Positions 1 through 7,193 of a stretch of 50,914 nucleotides of DNA are shown in pieces. Every line of letters starts with the position of its first letter. Within the stretch, counting starts at the first letter, position 1. The stretch comes from Polyangiaceae bacterium (GTDB taxonomy: Bacteria > Myxococcota_A > Polyangia > Polyangiales > Polyangiaceae). Both the position numbers and the translations under genes were made by a program. The notes under the pieces are model-generated. The model was not told where the DNA came from and did not search any database. It worked only from the letters and a program-made list of their open reading frames with translations. The stretch lies in contig JALOQB010000006.1 of assembly GCA_025453595.1 (NCBI GenBank), forward strand, positions 1-50,914. Reading direction: 5' to 3'.

Positions 1-1049
1 GTTGTAAAAAATGGTTCTGTCAGTTCCCACTCGCCAAGGCTATCGCTGAGATGAAGAACCTGATCAAAGGGGCTGATCTTGGACGCGCATTCCTCCTGCG
101 ATTCGTTCTGGTTTGCCCCTTTGAGCGGACAGGCGGGGTTGTATGTATCCCCGTAAGCATACACATGCTTTCCTCCTTGAGAGCAGGCGTTGTAGAGTTG
201 CGATACGTTAGGGTCATTGAGCGGGGATGTCTTGTTTCCATCCCCTTCCAGTTCCGTGGCGCCCTTGGTTGGGATTCCACCTCCACCGATCTTTCCGCAA
301 AGATGCTTCCCTGACCACTTGCAGTACGCCACCGCATCGCACCAGTCGGTGCACATCACGGCGCGCTCGGGGGTTTCCTTGGGCGTCCAGTATTCTTTGG
401 GGCAACCGAAGCCGACGTAGATGAGATGGGAGTCAAGAGAGCACTCGGGGGGTTGTCCCGACATGTCATTCTTGGTTTTCTCGAGAAACTCCTGGTATTG
501 CCCCTGCGTGACCTCGGTTTGATCGATGCAATAAGGTGTACCGTTGGGGGACTGGAGAGCGATCAACTTGGGTCCTGGCAGGTCTTGAGGGCAACCAGGG
601 TGCTCTCCGGAGTGGCCACCGCTCTGTCCTGCTCCTGCTGCCTCCCCTGCTGCCCCTCCTTGCCCGGCGCCTCCCCATCCCGAGGCCCCTGCTGCGCCTG
701 TTTCCCCCGCGCTGTTTTCTCCTGCCTTGCCTGCCGTCGAGTCTCCCCCATCCCCTGCCTTGCCCCCCGAGGATTCCCCTGCTGCCCCTGAGAGGGAGGC
801 TCCGCCTTGCTCGGAAGAGCCAGCGCCGGTTCCTGCAGATTGTCCCCCAGAGGCCTGTCCAGAAGCGCCTGCTTGTGGGGAGGTTCCTGCGGAAGAGCCC
901 GCAGAAGAAGCGCCTGCGTATCCTGCGCTGGAAGCCCCTCCCGTGGCCGGGATGGTGAAGGGAGGTTCGGACTGGATCACTTCTTCCGTGCAAGCATAGA
1001 GGAGAAGCGCAAGAAACCAGGGGGTGGAGAACGATGCGTGATGTTTCAT
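1..1049 (-). CDS. FGE/SUMF1-like lipoprotein, C-terminus cut by window edge
   Basis: The reading frame starts at the ATG at 1047-1049 and stays open to the window edge, so the C-terminus is missing. Residues 1-20 form a lipoprotein signal (Leu-rich core, LLYAC lipobox). About 90 residues of Ala/Gly/Ser-rich linker follow, then a globular domain with YCIDQTEVTQGQY and MCTDWCDAVAYCKWSGKHLCG. These are hallmarks of the formylglycine-generating-enzyme/SUMF1 (C-type-lectin-like) fold, and GEWELTEPF near the edge matches the family's GNVWEW region. In myxobacteria many such lipoproteins are not true sulfatase activators, so the catalytic role is open. The gene is visibly less GC-rich than its neighbours, which may reflect transfer or fast evolution. 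Surface or outer-membrane anchoring is inferred from the lipobox. Confidence 0.85.
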   Translation of the reverse strand, partial: MKHHASFSTPWFLALLLYACTEEVIQSEPPFTIPATGGASSAGYAGASSAGSSAGTSPQAGASGQASGGQSAGTGAGSSEQGGASLSGAAGESSGGKAGDGGDSTAGKAGENSAGETGAAGASGWGGAGQGGAAGEAAGAGQSGGHSGEHPGCPQDLPGPKLIALQSPNGTPYCIDQTEVTQGQYQEFLEKTKNDMSGQPPECSLDSHLIYVGFGCPKEYWTPKETPERAVMCTDWCDAVAYCKWSGKHLCGKIGGGGIPTKGATELEGDGNKTSPLNDPNVSQLYNACSQGGKHVYAYGDTYNPACPLKGANQNESQEECASKISPFDQVLHLSDSLGEWELTEPFFT

Positions 1050-1105
1050 GGTGAAATTTCGTCGCCCTCCTCCCGCCGGTAGAGGAGCTGCGCCCCGTTG
1101 TGGTC

Positions 1106-1567
1106 TCACGGGTGCACGCCGAAGCGACGACGCAGGTACCGGTGCCTTGACGCGAAGAGCCGCTGCACGATGGCCCGTACAAGGAACGACGGGGCCAGCC
1201 TCGGGGCGACGGTGAGGCGGTCGGTGACGATGCACCCGCCGTCCACGGGCTCGATGCGGCGTTCATGGCGCCACCGGCGCTGCATCCAGGACCAGCTTTC
1301 CTCGTCGAATCCTCGCTCGAGAACGCGCTCGACCTTCAGGTGATGGAGGTCGAACGGCAGGAGCCCGAGGAGCAACAAGACGCTCGCGAAGGCCTCCCGT
1401 CCGACCTCGACATCCGCCAGGTTCTTGCCTCGCGCCGAGGGGGGGACGGTCATGCGAATCCAGGGCATCAGCTCGGCGTTCACGCCCTCCATCGTCGAGG
1501 CATGGCCCCACACCTCGCTGGCATCGGCGCGCAGGACCGACTGGATTTCCACCGTGAACTCGCTCAC
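1106..1567 (-). CDS. SRPBCC/START-like domain protein
   Basis: A 153-residue protein from a GTG start. The opening MSEFTVEIQSVLRADASEVW and the alternating strand pattern ending in RIEPVDGGCIVTDRLTV and a C-terminal helix resemble the SRPBCC (polyketide cyclase/START-like) helix-grip fold that binds hydrophobic ligands. The C-terminus is Arg-rich (FASRHRYLRRRFG), as in many short SRPBCC proteins. There is no signal peptide, so it is probably cytoplasmic. It lies 56 bp upstream of the FGE-like lipoprotein on the same strand and could be cotranscribed. Substrate and pathway are not evident. Confidence 0.72.
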   Translation of the reverse strand: MSEFTVEIQSVLRADASEVWGHASTMEGVNAELMPWIRMTVPPSARGKNLADVEVGREAFASVLLLLGLLPFDLHHLKVERVLERGFDEESWSWMQRRWRHERRIEPVDGGCIVTDRLTVAPRLAPSFLVRAIVQRLFASRHRYLRRRFGVHP

Positions 1568-1664
1568 CCCTGGACTATCGCGGAAGTCTTTCCTCCCGTC
1601 GATGCTCGCAGGAGGAGACGACCTGAGCGAGCCCTCGCGAGGTAGACCTGCGGTGAGCCCTGGT

Positions 1665-2387
1665 TCAGGGGAATTGCAGCATGTAAGTGCCGTTCTTCAG
1701 GAGCTTGCCGGTGAGGTCCGGGGCCGGGGCGCCGGTGTCGAGGAGGCGGCTCTCGAAGCGCAGCCCGCGGATCAGGAAGGGGGTCTGGGCTGCGGAGAGC
1801 TCCCTGTCCGCGGCCCCTGGCCAGGCGCGGCCCACCTCCGTCGTGATCCGCACGCAGGCGATGGGTTTGCCGGGCTTCACCGAGCAGAGATCCGAGAGGT
1901 ATTCGGTGTCCTCCGCGCCGGCGGGGGCGCCGCTCGCCTTGGTGGGATGGATCACGTTGTGGGTGATGGTGATCAGGTCCGGATCTTCCTCACCGTATTG
2001 CTTGAAGGCAAAGATCGACGCGAGGTGCTGTGCCTTGTCGGAGGGGTCGTACTCGATGACCGGCGGCAGGGGGAACAGCTCGGCGCCGCGCCTGAGCAGG
2101 GTGACGCCGATCTGCCGTGGGCCCGCGCGGTAGGCCGCCGTCACGGTCTCCAGGGCGACCCCGGAGCGCGTCTTCAAGGGCTTGCCCATCGACGGGGAGA
2201 TGACGTCCTTGCGCTCCTCGCAGGCGTCCGCGGCGAGGGTCTTGCACCAGTCGCTGACCGAGGCGAAGGGCCCGCTCAGCGGCTTGCCCTGGAGCACGGT
2301 GGCGGGGGGCTCCGGGGTGGCAGGCGCGGGCGTCGAGGAGCAGGCCACGGCCTGGAGAAAGACGGCAAGGAGCGCGGAGCGTTTCAT
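1665..2387 (-). CDS. putative lipoprotein, unknown function
   Basis: A 240-residue protein. The ATG at 2387 is chosen because it puts MKRSALLAVFLQAVAC at the N-terminus, a clear lipoprotein signal with lipobox QAVAC. A Pro/Thr/Ala-rich spacer follows, then a globular region with four further cysteines (SDWCKTLAADACEERK, DLCSVKPGKPIACVR) that could form disulfides outside the cytoplasm. I recognise no family. The open frame continues upstream to 2723, but that part has no start context or coding character and overlaps the divergent gene. The next gene downstream is the SRPBCC protein, 97 bp away. Confidence 0.72.
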   Translation of the reverse strand: MKRSALLAVFLQAVACSSTPAPATPEPPATVLQGKPLSGPFASVSDWCKTLAADACEERKDVISPSMGKPLKTRSGVALETVTAAYRAGPRQIGVTLLRRGAELFPLPPVIEYDPSDKAQHLASIFAFKQYGEEDPDLITITHNVIHPTKASGAPAGAEDTEYLSDLCSVKPGKPIACVRITTEVGRAWPGAADRELSAAQTPFLIRGLRFESRLLDTGAPAPDLTGKLLKNGTYMLQFP

Positions 2388-2490
2388 TGCAGCCAGGGTG
2401 GCATGGTTCCGCGAGGCTGTCTTTGCGCGCAGAGGCGCCGGAGCTGAACCCATGAACGACACAGGTAGGCTGTTCAGATAACGTGGCTGC

Positions 2491-3066
2491 ATGCGATCCC
2501 GATGCATCCCCCTCCTGGCTCTGGTTTGCGTGGTTCTTTCTGCCTGTGAGAAAAGGTCGGTGCCGGCGGGAGGTGCCAGCGTTACCGCGTCGGCGGGAGG
2601 TGCCAGCGTTACCGCCAGAAAAGGGAGCTGGGAGTCCGGTGATGTGACACTCGTCCTGGGCAAAGGCCCCGATGTTGCGGAGGTCGTCTTCCTGAAGAAT
2701 GAGCTGGTGCGCATCGAATACAAGACGGAAGACGCTGCGATCAGGGAGCAGGTGCGTGCCAGGGTCGAGCAGCTGGTCGCGGTGGCGAAGGAGAAGGGGC
2801 TCCGGGCGAAGTGGCACGAGGATGGGGATACGCCCGGCGAGGAGCACCTGGTGGGGGCGTCTCCCAGGCCCGGAGAGCCCCATTTTGCTCGCGTGATGTA
2901 CCACCATCTCGGTGAAAAGGACGGCTTCAGCGTCCGGGCGAGGTTAGGGGGGCAGCGGGTTATTGAAGCAGCTCCTTGTCGTCGGGGGGCTCCTCGTCGA
3001 GCTGGGGAGGGCGACGGCGGAGGAGCTCGGCGGCAGCAGCGCGGACCGGGGCGTTGGCGTCGGTGA
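2491..3066 (+). CDS. putative lipoprotein with a probably aberrant 3' end
   Basis: Starts at ATG with MRSRCIPLLALVCVVLSAC, a type II signal peptide with lipobox LSAC. Next comes a 9-residue tandem repeat (AGGASVTAS/R-like) encoded by a 27-bp DNA duplication, and then about 110 residues of unrecognised mixed alpha/beta sequence (VTLVLGKGPDVAEVVFLKNE). The last 35 or so residues are Arg/Gly-rich and lie antisense to the 3' end of the convergent gene at 2960-3739. This suggests that the natural stop was lost; a +1 frame TAG at 2945 would end it at the expected place. Divergent from the lipoprotein at 1665-2387. Function unknown. Confidence 0.6.
   Translation: MRSRCIPLLALVCVVLSACEKRSVPAGGASVTASAGGASVTARKGSWESGDVTLVLGKGPDVAEVVFLKNELVRIEYKTEDAAIREQVRARVEQLVAVAKEKGLRAKWHEDGDTPGEEHLVGASPRPGEPHFARVMYHHLGEKDGFSVRARLGGQRVIEAAPCRRGAPRRAGEGDGGGARRQQRGPGRWRR
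2564..2614. repeat. 27-bp tandem repeat, two copies, in lipoprotein linker
   Basis: The 24-bp string beginning CGGCGGGAGGTGCCAGCGTT recurs exactly at 2564-2587 and 2591-2614, a 27-bp period. It keeps the reading frame and duplicates a nine-residue Ala/Gly/Ser/Val/Thr segment just after the lipobox of the host lipoprotein. Such in-frame linker repeats usually arise by slippage. Confidence 0.85.
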
Positions 3067-3739
3067 GCTCGAGGACCAGGCGCAGCTCGTGGTGGACGAG
3101 CAGGAGCACCATGGGGACCGCGATCTCGGGGGGGGTCGCGGGGTTGAGCACGAGGGCGATGCGGATCCGGGGGCGCACGGACCAGCGAGGTGTGCGGGCG
3201 ATCTCGACGAGAATATCGGGGAAATTGGGCCGCTTTGCCGCGAGCCGGAGCACGTCATCCTCGGTGAGCCGGGGGTTCTGGAGCAGCATGCGGATGACGT
3301 CCGGATGCGGGTCCCGGAGCAGGCGATCGAAGCTGCGTCGGTCCGGGCGCCGGGCGAGAGATTTGCGTTCGCCCAGGGTCAGAGAGCGGCCTGTGCTCTG
3401 GGGCAAGGGGCGAGCGTGAGGGTCGGAGCTGCGGGGCTGGTAGGTGGGCCACCGGAGGAACCGATCGAGGGAGAGCAGGGCGCCAGCGGCGGCCTCCTCG
3501 CGCAGGCGCTGGGCCAGGGTGTCGTCCTGGAGGAGGGCGCGCACCACGGAGAGCAAGATCACGCGGGCCTGGGGAGAGGCCAGCTCGGCCTGCTGGCAGA
3601 GCTGGTCGAGGGTGAACGCGGCGACGGGCGCAGGCGCCTGCTGCAACCGCTCTCGCACCCAGGCGTCGCGGATCGTCAGGTCAACGAGGGCGGGTGTGCC
3701 GAGGAGGAGCTCTTCCAGGAGCGAGGCGGGGGCGGCCAA
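2960..3739 (-). CDS. alpha-helical (HEAT/LRV-like) protein of unknown function
   Basis: A 259-residue protein from a TTG start 3 bp after the stop of the upstream methionine synthase/MTHFR gene, so almost certainly cotranscribed with it. It is rich in Leu/Ala/Arg amphipathic helices. The C-terminal half has spaced units such as DPHPDVIRMLLQNPRLTEDDVLRLAAKRP and NPATPPEIAVPMVLLLVHH. These resemble leucine-rich-variant or HEAT-type helical repeats used as protein-binding scaffolds. No signal peptide or catalytic motif is visible. Its 3' end overlaps the tail of the convergent lipoprotein by 107 bp. Confidence 0.65.
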   Translation of the reverse strand: MAAPASLLEELLLGTPALVDLTIRDAWVRERLQQAPAPVAAFTLDQLCQQAELASPQARVILLSVVRALLQDDTLAQRLREEAAAGALLSLDRFLRWPTYQPRSSDPHARPLPQSTGRSLTLGERKSLARRPDRRSFDRLLRDPHPDVIRMLLQNPRLTEDDVLRLAAKRPNFPDILVEIARTPRWSVRPRIRIALVLNPATPPEIAVPMVLLLVHHELRLVLELTDANAPVRAAAAELLRRRPPQLDEEPPDDKELLQ

Positions 3740-3742
3740 CGG

Positions 3743-5620
3743 TCAGGGCTCCAGGTACCCGTCGACGACCTCCAGCGCCAGCTCGTAGCGTTCGAGGGGC
3801 GGCATGATGTAGGCCCCTGCGACCCGGCTGCGCACCGCGGCGAGCATCTCGCGGGCGATGGCCACGCCCTCCTTGCGAGCCGCGGGCCCTGAGCCGGCGA
3901 GGCGCATGCGTTCGCGGATCGGGTCCGGGATCTGCATCCCCGGCACCTCGTTGTGCAAGAACTCGGCGTTGCGGTGGCTGGCCAGCGGGAGCAGGCCCAC
4001 CAGCACCGGGAGGTTGAGGGGCGCGATGTCGTCGAGGAACCGGTCGAGCACCGCCGGGTCGTACACCGGCTGCGTCATCACCAGCTCGGCCCCCGCGGCC
4101 TTCTTCATGCGGAGGCGCTGCAGCTCGCGCTCGTAGTTCATCGCCGCAGGTTCGGCGCCGGTGGCGAGCAGGAAGGAGGTGGGGGTACCCATGGGTCGGC
4201 CGCCCGGATCCAGGCCCCGGTTGAGGCTCGACGCGAGGCGCAGGATGCCCACCGAGTCGAGGTCGTAGACCGCGGTTGCATCGGGGAATTCGCCCATGCG
4301 TGGCGGGTCCCCGGTGATGATGACGAGGTTGCGCAGGCCGAGGGCGTGGGCGCCGAGGAGGTGGGCGAGCTGGGCCAGCAGGTTGCGGTCCCGGCCGCAG
4401 ACGTGGAGGATGGTCTCGATCCCGAGTTTTTGCTGCATCTCCACCGCGAGCGCGAGGTTGCCCATGCGGGCCTGGGCGCGGGCGCCGTCGGCGATGTTGA
4501 TGACATCGACGCCGGCGGCGGTCAGCATGCGTGCGGCCTCCAGGGGGCGCGCCAGATCGAGGCCGATGGGGGGGTTGACCTCGACGGAGACCACGAAGCG
4601 CTTGCCGAGCCTGGACGCCAGCTTGCTTTTCTGGTCCTGGGGCGTGGGGGTCACGCCGCTGGGAGGGGGCGGCAGGGAGTCGACCTCGACCGCCGGGTGC
4701 TCGCCTGGATCCTCCGCCGAGGCGGCGGCGCTGGCCTCCATGCGGGCGGCGGCGGCGATCTTCTTGATGTGCTCCGGCGTGGTGCCGCAGCAGCCCCCGA
4801 CGAGCTTGACGCCGAGCTTGTAGAAGCGCCGCGCAAACCGCAGGAAATAGTCGGGCGTCGAGACGTAGATCAGCCGGTCGTCGACCTTGTGAGGGAGCCC
4901 CGCGTTGGGCATCACCGAGACCGGGAGGCCCAGGTTCATGAGCTTCTCGGCGGCGTCGAGCACCACCTGGGGGCCGACGGAGCAGTTGAGCCCGAGGCCA
5001 TCGGCGCCCAGGTCCCGGAGGCGCAGGCCGATGAGGCCGACGCCGGTGCCGTCGACCAGCTCGCAGCGCTCGTTGGGGGAGACCTGGACGATCACCGGGA
5101 TGCGACCCGCCTCGGCCCTGGCCGCCCGCAGGGCCAGCTCGGCCTCCAGCGACTGGTGCATCGTCTCGATCAGGATCGCGTCGACGCCGGCCTCGATCTG
5201 GGCGGCGATCTGCTCGCGGAAGGCGTCCTGGACCTGGGCGCGCTCCTCGCCAGAGACGCCGATGAGGGGCAGGCCGGTGGGGCCCACGGCGCCGACCACG
5301 TAGGCAGCGCCGCGGGCCGCGTCCCGGGCGATCTTGACCGCCGCGGTGTTCAGCTCGCGCACCTTGCCGTCGAGGCCATGGCGCTGGAGCCGGAAGCGGT
5401 TGGCCCCGAAGGTGTTGGTCTCGATCACCTGGGACCCGGCGCGCAGGTAGGCCTCGTGGATGCGCTGCACCATCTCGGGTCGAGAGAGGTTCATCTCCTC
5501 GTAGTTGACGTTGAAGACGATCCCCCGCTCGTAGAGCTGGGTGCCCATCGCTCCGTCCGCGACGAGGGCTCCAGCCTTGAGCGCGTCCAGGAAAGGCAAG
5601 GAAAGGTTCACCGGAGGCAT
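3743..5620 (-). CDS. bifunctional homocysteine S-methyltransferase / methylenetetrahydrofolate reductase
   Basis: A 625-residue fusion. Residues 1-295 are a homocysteine S-methyltransferase domain: ADGAMGTQLYERG, ETNTFGANR, and the zinc-binding cysteines Cys213 (GLNCSVG) and Cys277-278 (GGCCGT). Residues 335-625 are a FAD-type methylene-THF reductase barrel (VEVNPPIGLD, HVCGRDRN, ITGDPPRMGEFPDATAVYDLDS). The arrangement matches the YitJ-type fusion family, which makes 5-methyl-THF and methylates homocysteine to methionine. A linker rich in Ala, Glu and Pro (about 296-330) joins the domains. The methyl donor of the first half cannot be told from sequence. It is the first gene of a two-gene operon and diverges from the porin-kdp operon. 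Confidence 0.92.
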   Translation of the reverse strand: MPPVNLSLPFLDALKAGALVADGAMGTQLYERGIVFNVNYEEMNLSRPEMVQRIHEAYLRAGSQVIETNTFGANRFRLQRHGLDGKVRELNTAAVKIARDAARGAAYVVGAVGPTGLPLIGVSGEERAQVQDAFREQIAAQIEAGVDAILIETMHQSLEAELALRAARAEAGRIPVIVQVSPNERCELVDGTGVGLIGLRLRDLGADGLGLNCSVGPQVVLDAAEKLMNLGLPVSVMPNAGLPHKVDDRLIYVSTPDYFLRFARRFYKLGVKLVGGCCGTTPEHIKKIAAAARMEASAAASAEDPGEHPAVEVDSLPPPPSGVTPTPQDQKSKLASRLGKRFVVSVEVNPPIGLDLARPLEAARMLTAAGVDVINIADGARAQARMGNLALAVEMQQKLGIETILHVCGRDRNLLAQLAHLLGAHALGLRNLVIITGDPPRMGEFPDATAVYDLDSVGILRLASSLNRGLDPGGRPMGTPTSFLLATGAEPAAMNYERELQRLRMKKAAGAELVMTQPVYDPAVLDRFLDDIAPLNLPVLVGLLPLASHRNAEFLHNEVPGMQIPDPIRERMRLAGSGPAARKEGVAIAREMLAAVRSRVAGAYIMPPLERYELALEVVDGYLEP

Positions 5621-5687
5621 GGACCGGTGACCCTAGAACGGCCCCCCCGGTTCGGCAACGCCCGGCGCTCGGGCCCGCCTCCCGGGC

Positions 5688-5708
5688 CGATCTTGATACG
5701 ATCTTGAT
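5688..5708 (+). promoter_or_regulatory. 11-bp-spaced direct repeat upstream of the porin-kdp operon
   Basis: CGATCTTGAT occurs at 5688-5697 and again at 5699-5708, an 11-bp period (one helical turn), in the 155-bp gap between the divergent methyltransferase and porin genes. Tandem half-sites at one-turn spacing are typical of OmpR/PhoB-type response regulators. KdpE is of that class, but the motif does not resemble the E. coli KdpE box. Regulatory role is inference. Confidence 0.3.
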
Positions 5709-5775
5709 GCCGGTCGATCGTAGCTTGACGCCGTCGGGACCCCCCGCCGCTTACAACAGCTCCACGACCTCCCCG

Positions 5776-6987
5776 ATGCGCCCTCTCCGACCTCTCCTCC
5801 TCGCGGCTTTTCTGTCTTCTGGTGCCACCGCAAGCGCCCAGCAGGCACCCACGCCCCCGGTGACCGACAGCGAGGGGGACCGCTCCGGGGGGGCCGCCCC
5901 GGCGCCGGCCCCGAAGCCTGCCTTCCAGCTCGGAGGGTACGTCGAGGCCTTTTACCAGTGGAACTTCAACCGACCGGCCACCGGGTTGACGAACTTCCGT
6001 GGCTTCGACAACCGGCACAACGCCTTCACCCTCGCCAGCGCCGCCCTCGACGCGCTCTGGGATCAGGACCGGCTGCTGGGCCGGTTGACCCTCCAGGTCG
6101 GGCACACGCCCTCCACCTACTACCTGGCCGAACCCGCGCAGGCCGGGGCCGCCAGCGTGAACGGCTCTGACAAGGAGCTCTGGAAGTACATCCAGCAGGC
6201 CTACACAGGTTACCGATTCGGCAGCGGAAAAGGCTTGATCGTGGCTGCTGGCGTATTTCTATCACCCATCGGCATCGAGTCGATGGCCATTCGAGACAAC
6301 TGGAACTGGTCTCGCTCCAACCTGTTCTTCGGTCTGCCTTTTTACCACACAGGGGTCAAGGCGACCTACCCGCTCTCGGACGCGTGGTCCCTGACGCTGG
6401 CGGGGTACAACGGGTGGAACTCGGTCGTGGACAACAACGGGGAGAAATCGATCTCGGCGCAGGCGCTCTACACGACGCCGAGGCTGATCGTGTCGGGGCT
6501 GTATTTCGGGGGTGTCGAGCGTTCCCCGGGGGCAGCGGAGGGGCGAGCCTGGCGCCACCTGCTGGACGCGCACGTGACCTGGAATGCCTCGGCGAAGGTC
6601 TCGGTGGCGGCGCACCTGAACGGGGGTGTGGAGCGGAACGAGGTGGGGACGGCGCGGTGGGGCGCGGGGGCGCTTTACGCGAGGCTGCGGGTGGCGGAGC
6701 CGCTGTTCCTGGTGCTCCGTGGGGATGCGTTCCTGGAGCATACGCCCACGGAGGGGGAGACGGTCGGGGGGGCGATCTTCTGGCCGGTGCCCTGGGTCTC
6801 GTCGGGGACGGCGACGCTGGACCTGCGGCCCCACGAGCGCGCGTCCTTTCGCCTAGAATTTCGCCACGATCAGGCGGGGGGAGCGATGTTCTTTGCCCGC
6901 GAGATACCGGCGAGCGCCGTGGGGGCACCGGTGCCTTCACGCCGCTCCCAGGACACCGTGACCGCAGGGATCACGACCTGGTTTTAG
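5776..6987 (+). CDS. outer-membrane beta-barrel porin (BBP2/OmpL-like) of the kdp operon
   Basis: A 403-residue protein. The ATG at 5776 gives MRPLRPLLLAAFLSSGATASAQQ, a type I signal peptide; the longer frame from 5704 lacks one. After a Pro/Ala-rich spacer come alternating amphipathic strands rich in aromatic residues (LGGYVEAFYQWNF, YIQQAYTGYRFGSGKGLIVAAGVFLSPIG, NWNWSRSNLFFGLPFYHTGVKATYPL), ending in TVTAGITTWF with the C-terminal Phe typical of barrels. This fits the putative beta-barrel porin-2 family. It lies 30 bp before the first small kdp gene, so it likely belongs to that operon and could bring K+ across the outer membrane. A short patch near 6200-6300 is less GC-rich. Confidence 0.82.
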   Translation: MRPLRPLLLAAFLSSGATASAQQAPTPPVTDSEGDRSGGAAPAPAPKPAFQLGGYVEAFYQWNFNRPATGLTNFRGFDNRHNAFTLASAALDALWDQDRLLGRLTLQVGHTPSTYYLAEPAQAGAASVNGSDKELWKYIQQAYTGYRFGSGKGLIVAAGVFLSPIGIESMAIRDNWNWSRSNLFFGLPFYHTGVKATYPLSDAWSLTLAGYNGWNSVVDNNGEKSISAQALYTTPRLIVSGLYFGGVERSPGAAEGRAWRHLLDAHVTWNASAKVSVAAHLNGGVERNEVGTARWGAGALYARLRVAEPLFLVLRGDAFLEHTPTEGETVGGAIFWPVPWVSSGTATLDLRPHERASFRLEFRHDQAGGAMFFAREIPASAVGAPVPSRRSQDTVTAGITTWF

Positions 6988-7017
6988 CGATCGATTGTTT
7001 CCCTGTCAGGATAGACC

Positions 7018-7104
7018 ATGGATCTGATTTTCCTGTGCCTCACGGGCGGGTTCTTCCTGCTTTCGTGGGGGTTCGTTCGCCTGTGCGAGAGGGTTTTACG
7101 ATGA
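7018..7104 (+). CDS. 28-residue membrane peptide preceding kdpF
   Basis: ATG at 7018 opens a 28-codon frame encoding a single hydrophobic segment (MDLIFLCLTGGFFLLSWGFV) followed by RLCERVLR. Its TGA overlaps the ATG of kdpF (ATGA). From memory, short proteins with a hydrophobic helix ending in an Arg-x-Cys-Glu/Asp-Arg motif often sit just before kdpF in other bacteria, usually annotated as hypothetical. Overlap-coupled translation suggests it works with the Kdp complex, perhaps as an accessory subunit. Too short to be called by length-limited gene finders. Confidence 0.65.
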   Translation: MDLIFLCLTGGFFLLSWGFVRLCERVLR

Positions 7105-7193
7105 ACGCGATGATCGTCCTTGGAGGCGCCCTGGCGGCGCTGCTCCTGGGGTACCTGGTGCTGGCGCTGCTCTTCCCCGAGAGGCTGTCATGA
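7101..7193 (+). CDS. kdpF: KdpF, small subunit of the K+-transporting ATPase
   Basis: A 30-residue single-pass peptide ([25 protein letters not shown]). The Y-L-x-x-A-L-x-x-P-E-R-L ending is diagnostic of KdpF, which stabilises the KdpABC complex in the inner membrane. Its start overlaps the stop of the preceding 28-residue gene, and its own TGA overlaps the kdpA ATG, so three small frames are translationally coupled. Confidence 0.9.
   Translation: MNAMIVLGGALAALLLGYLVLALLFPERLS

Noticed and set aside
5725-5757. TTGACG...TACAAC as the porin promoter
   Set aside because: The spacer is about 21 bp, too long for a normal sigma70 promoter.
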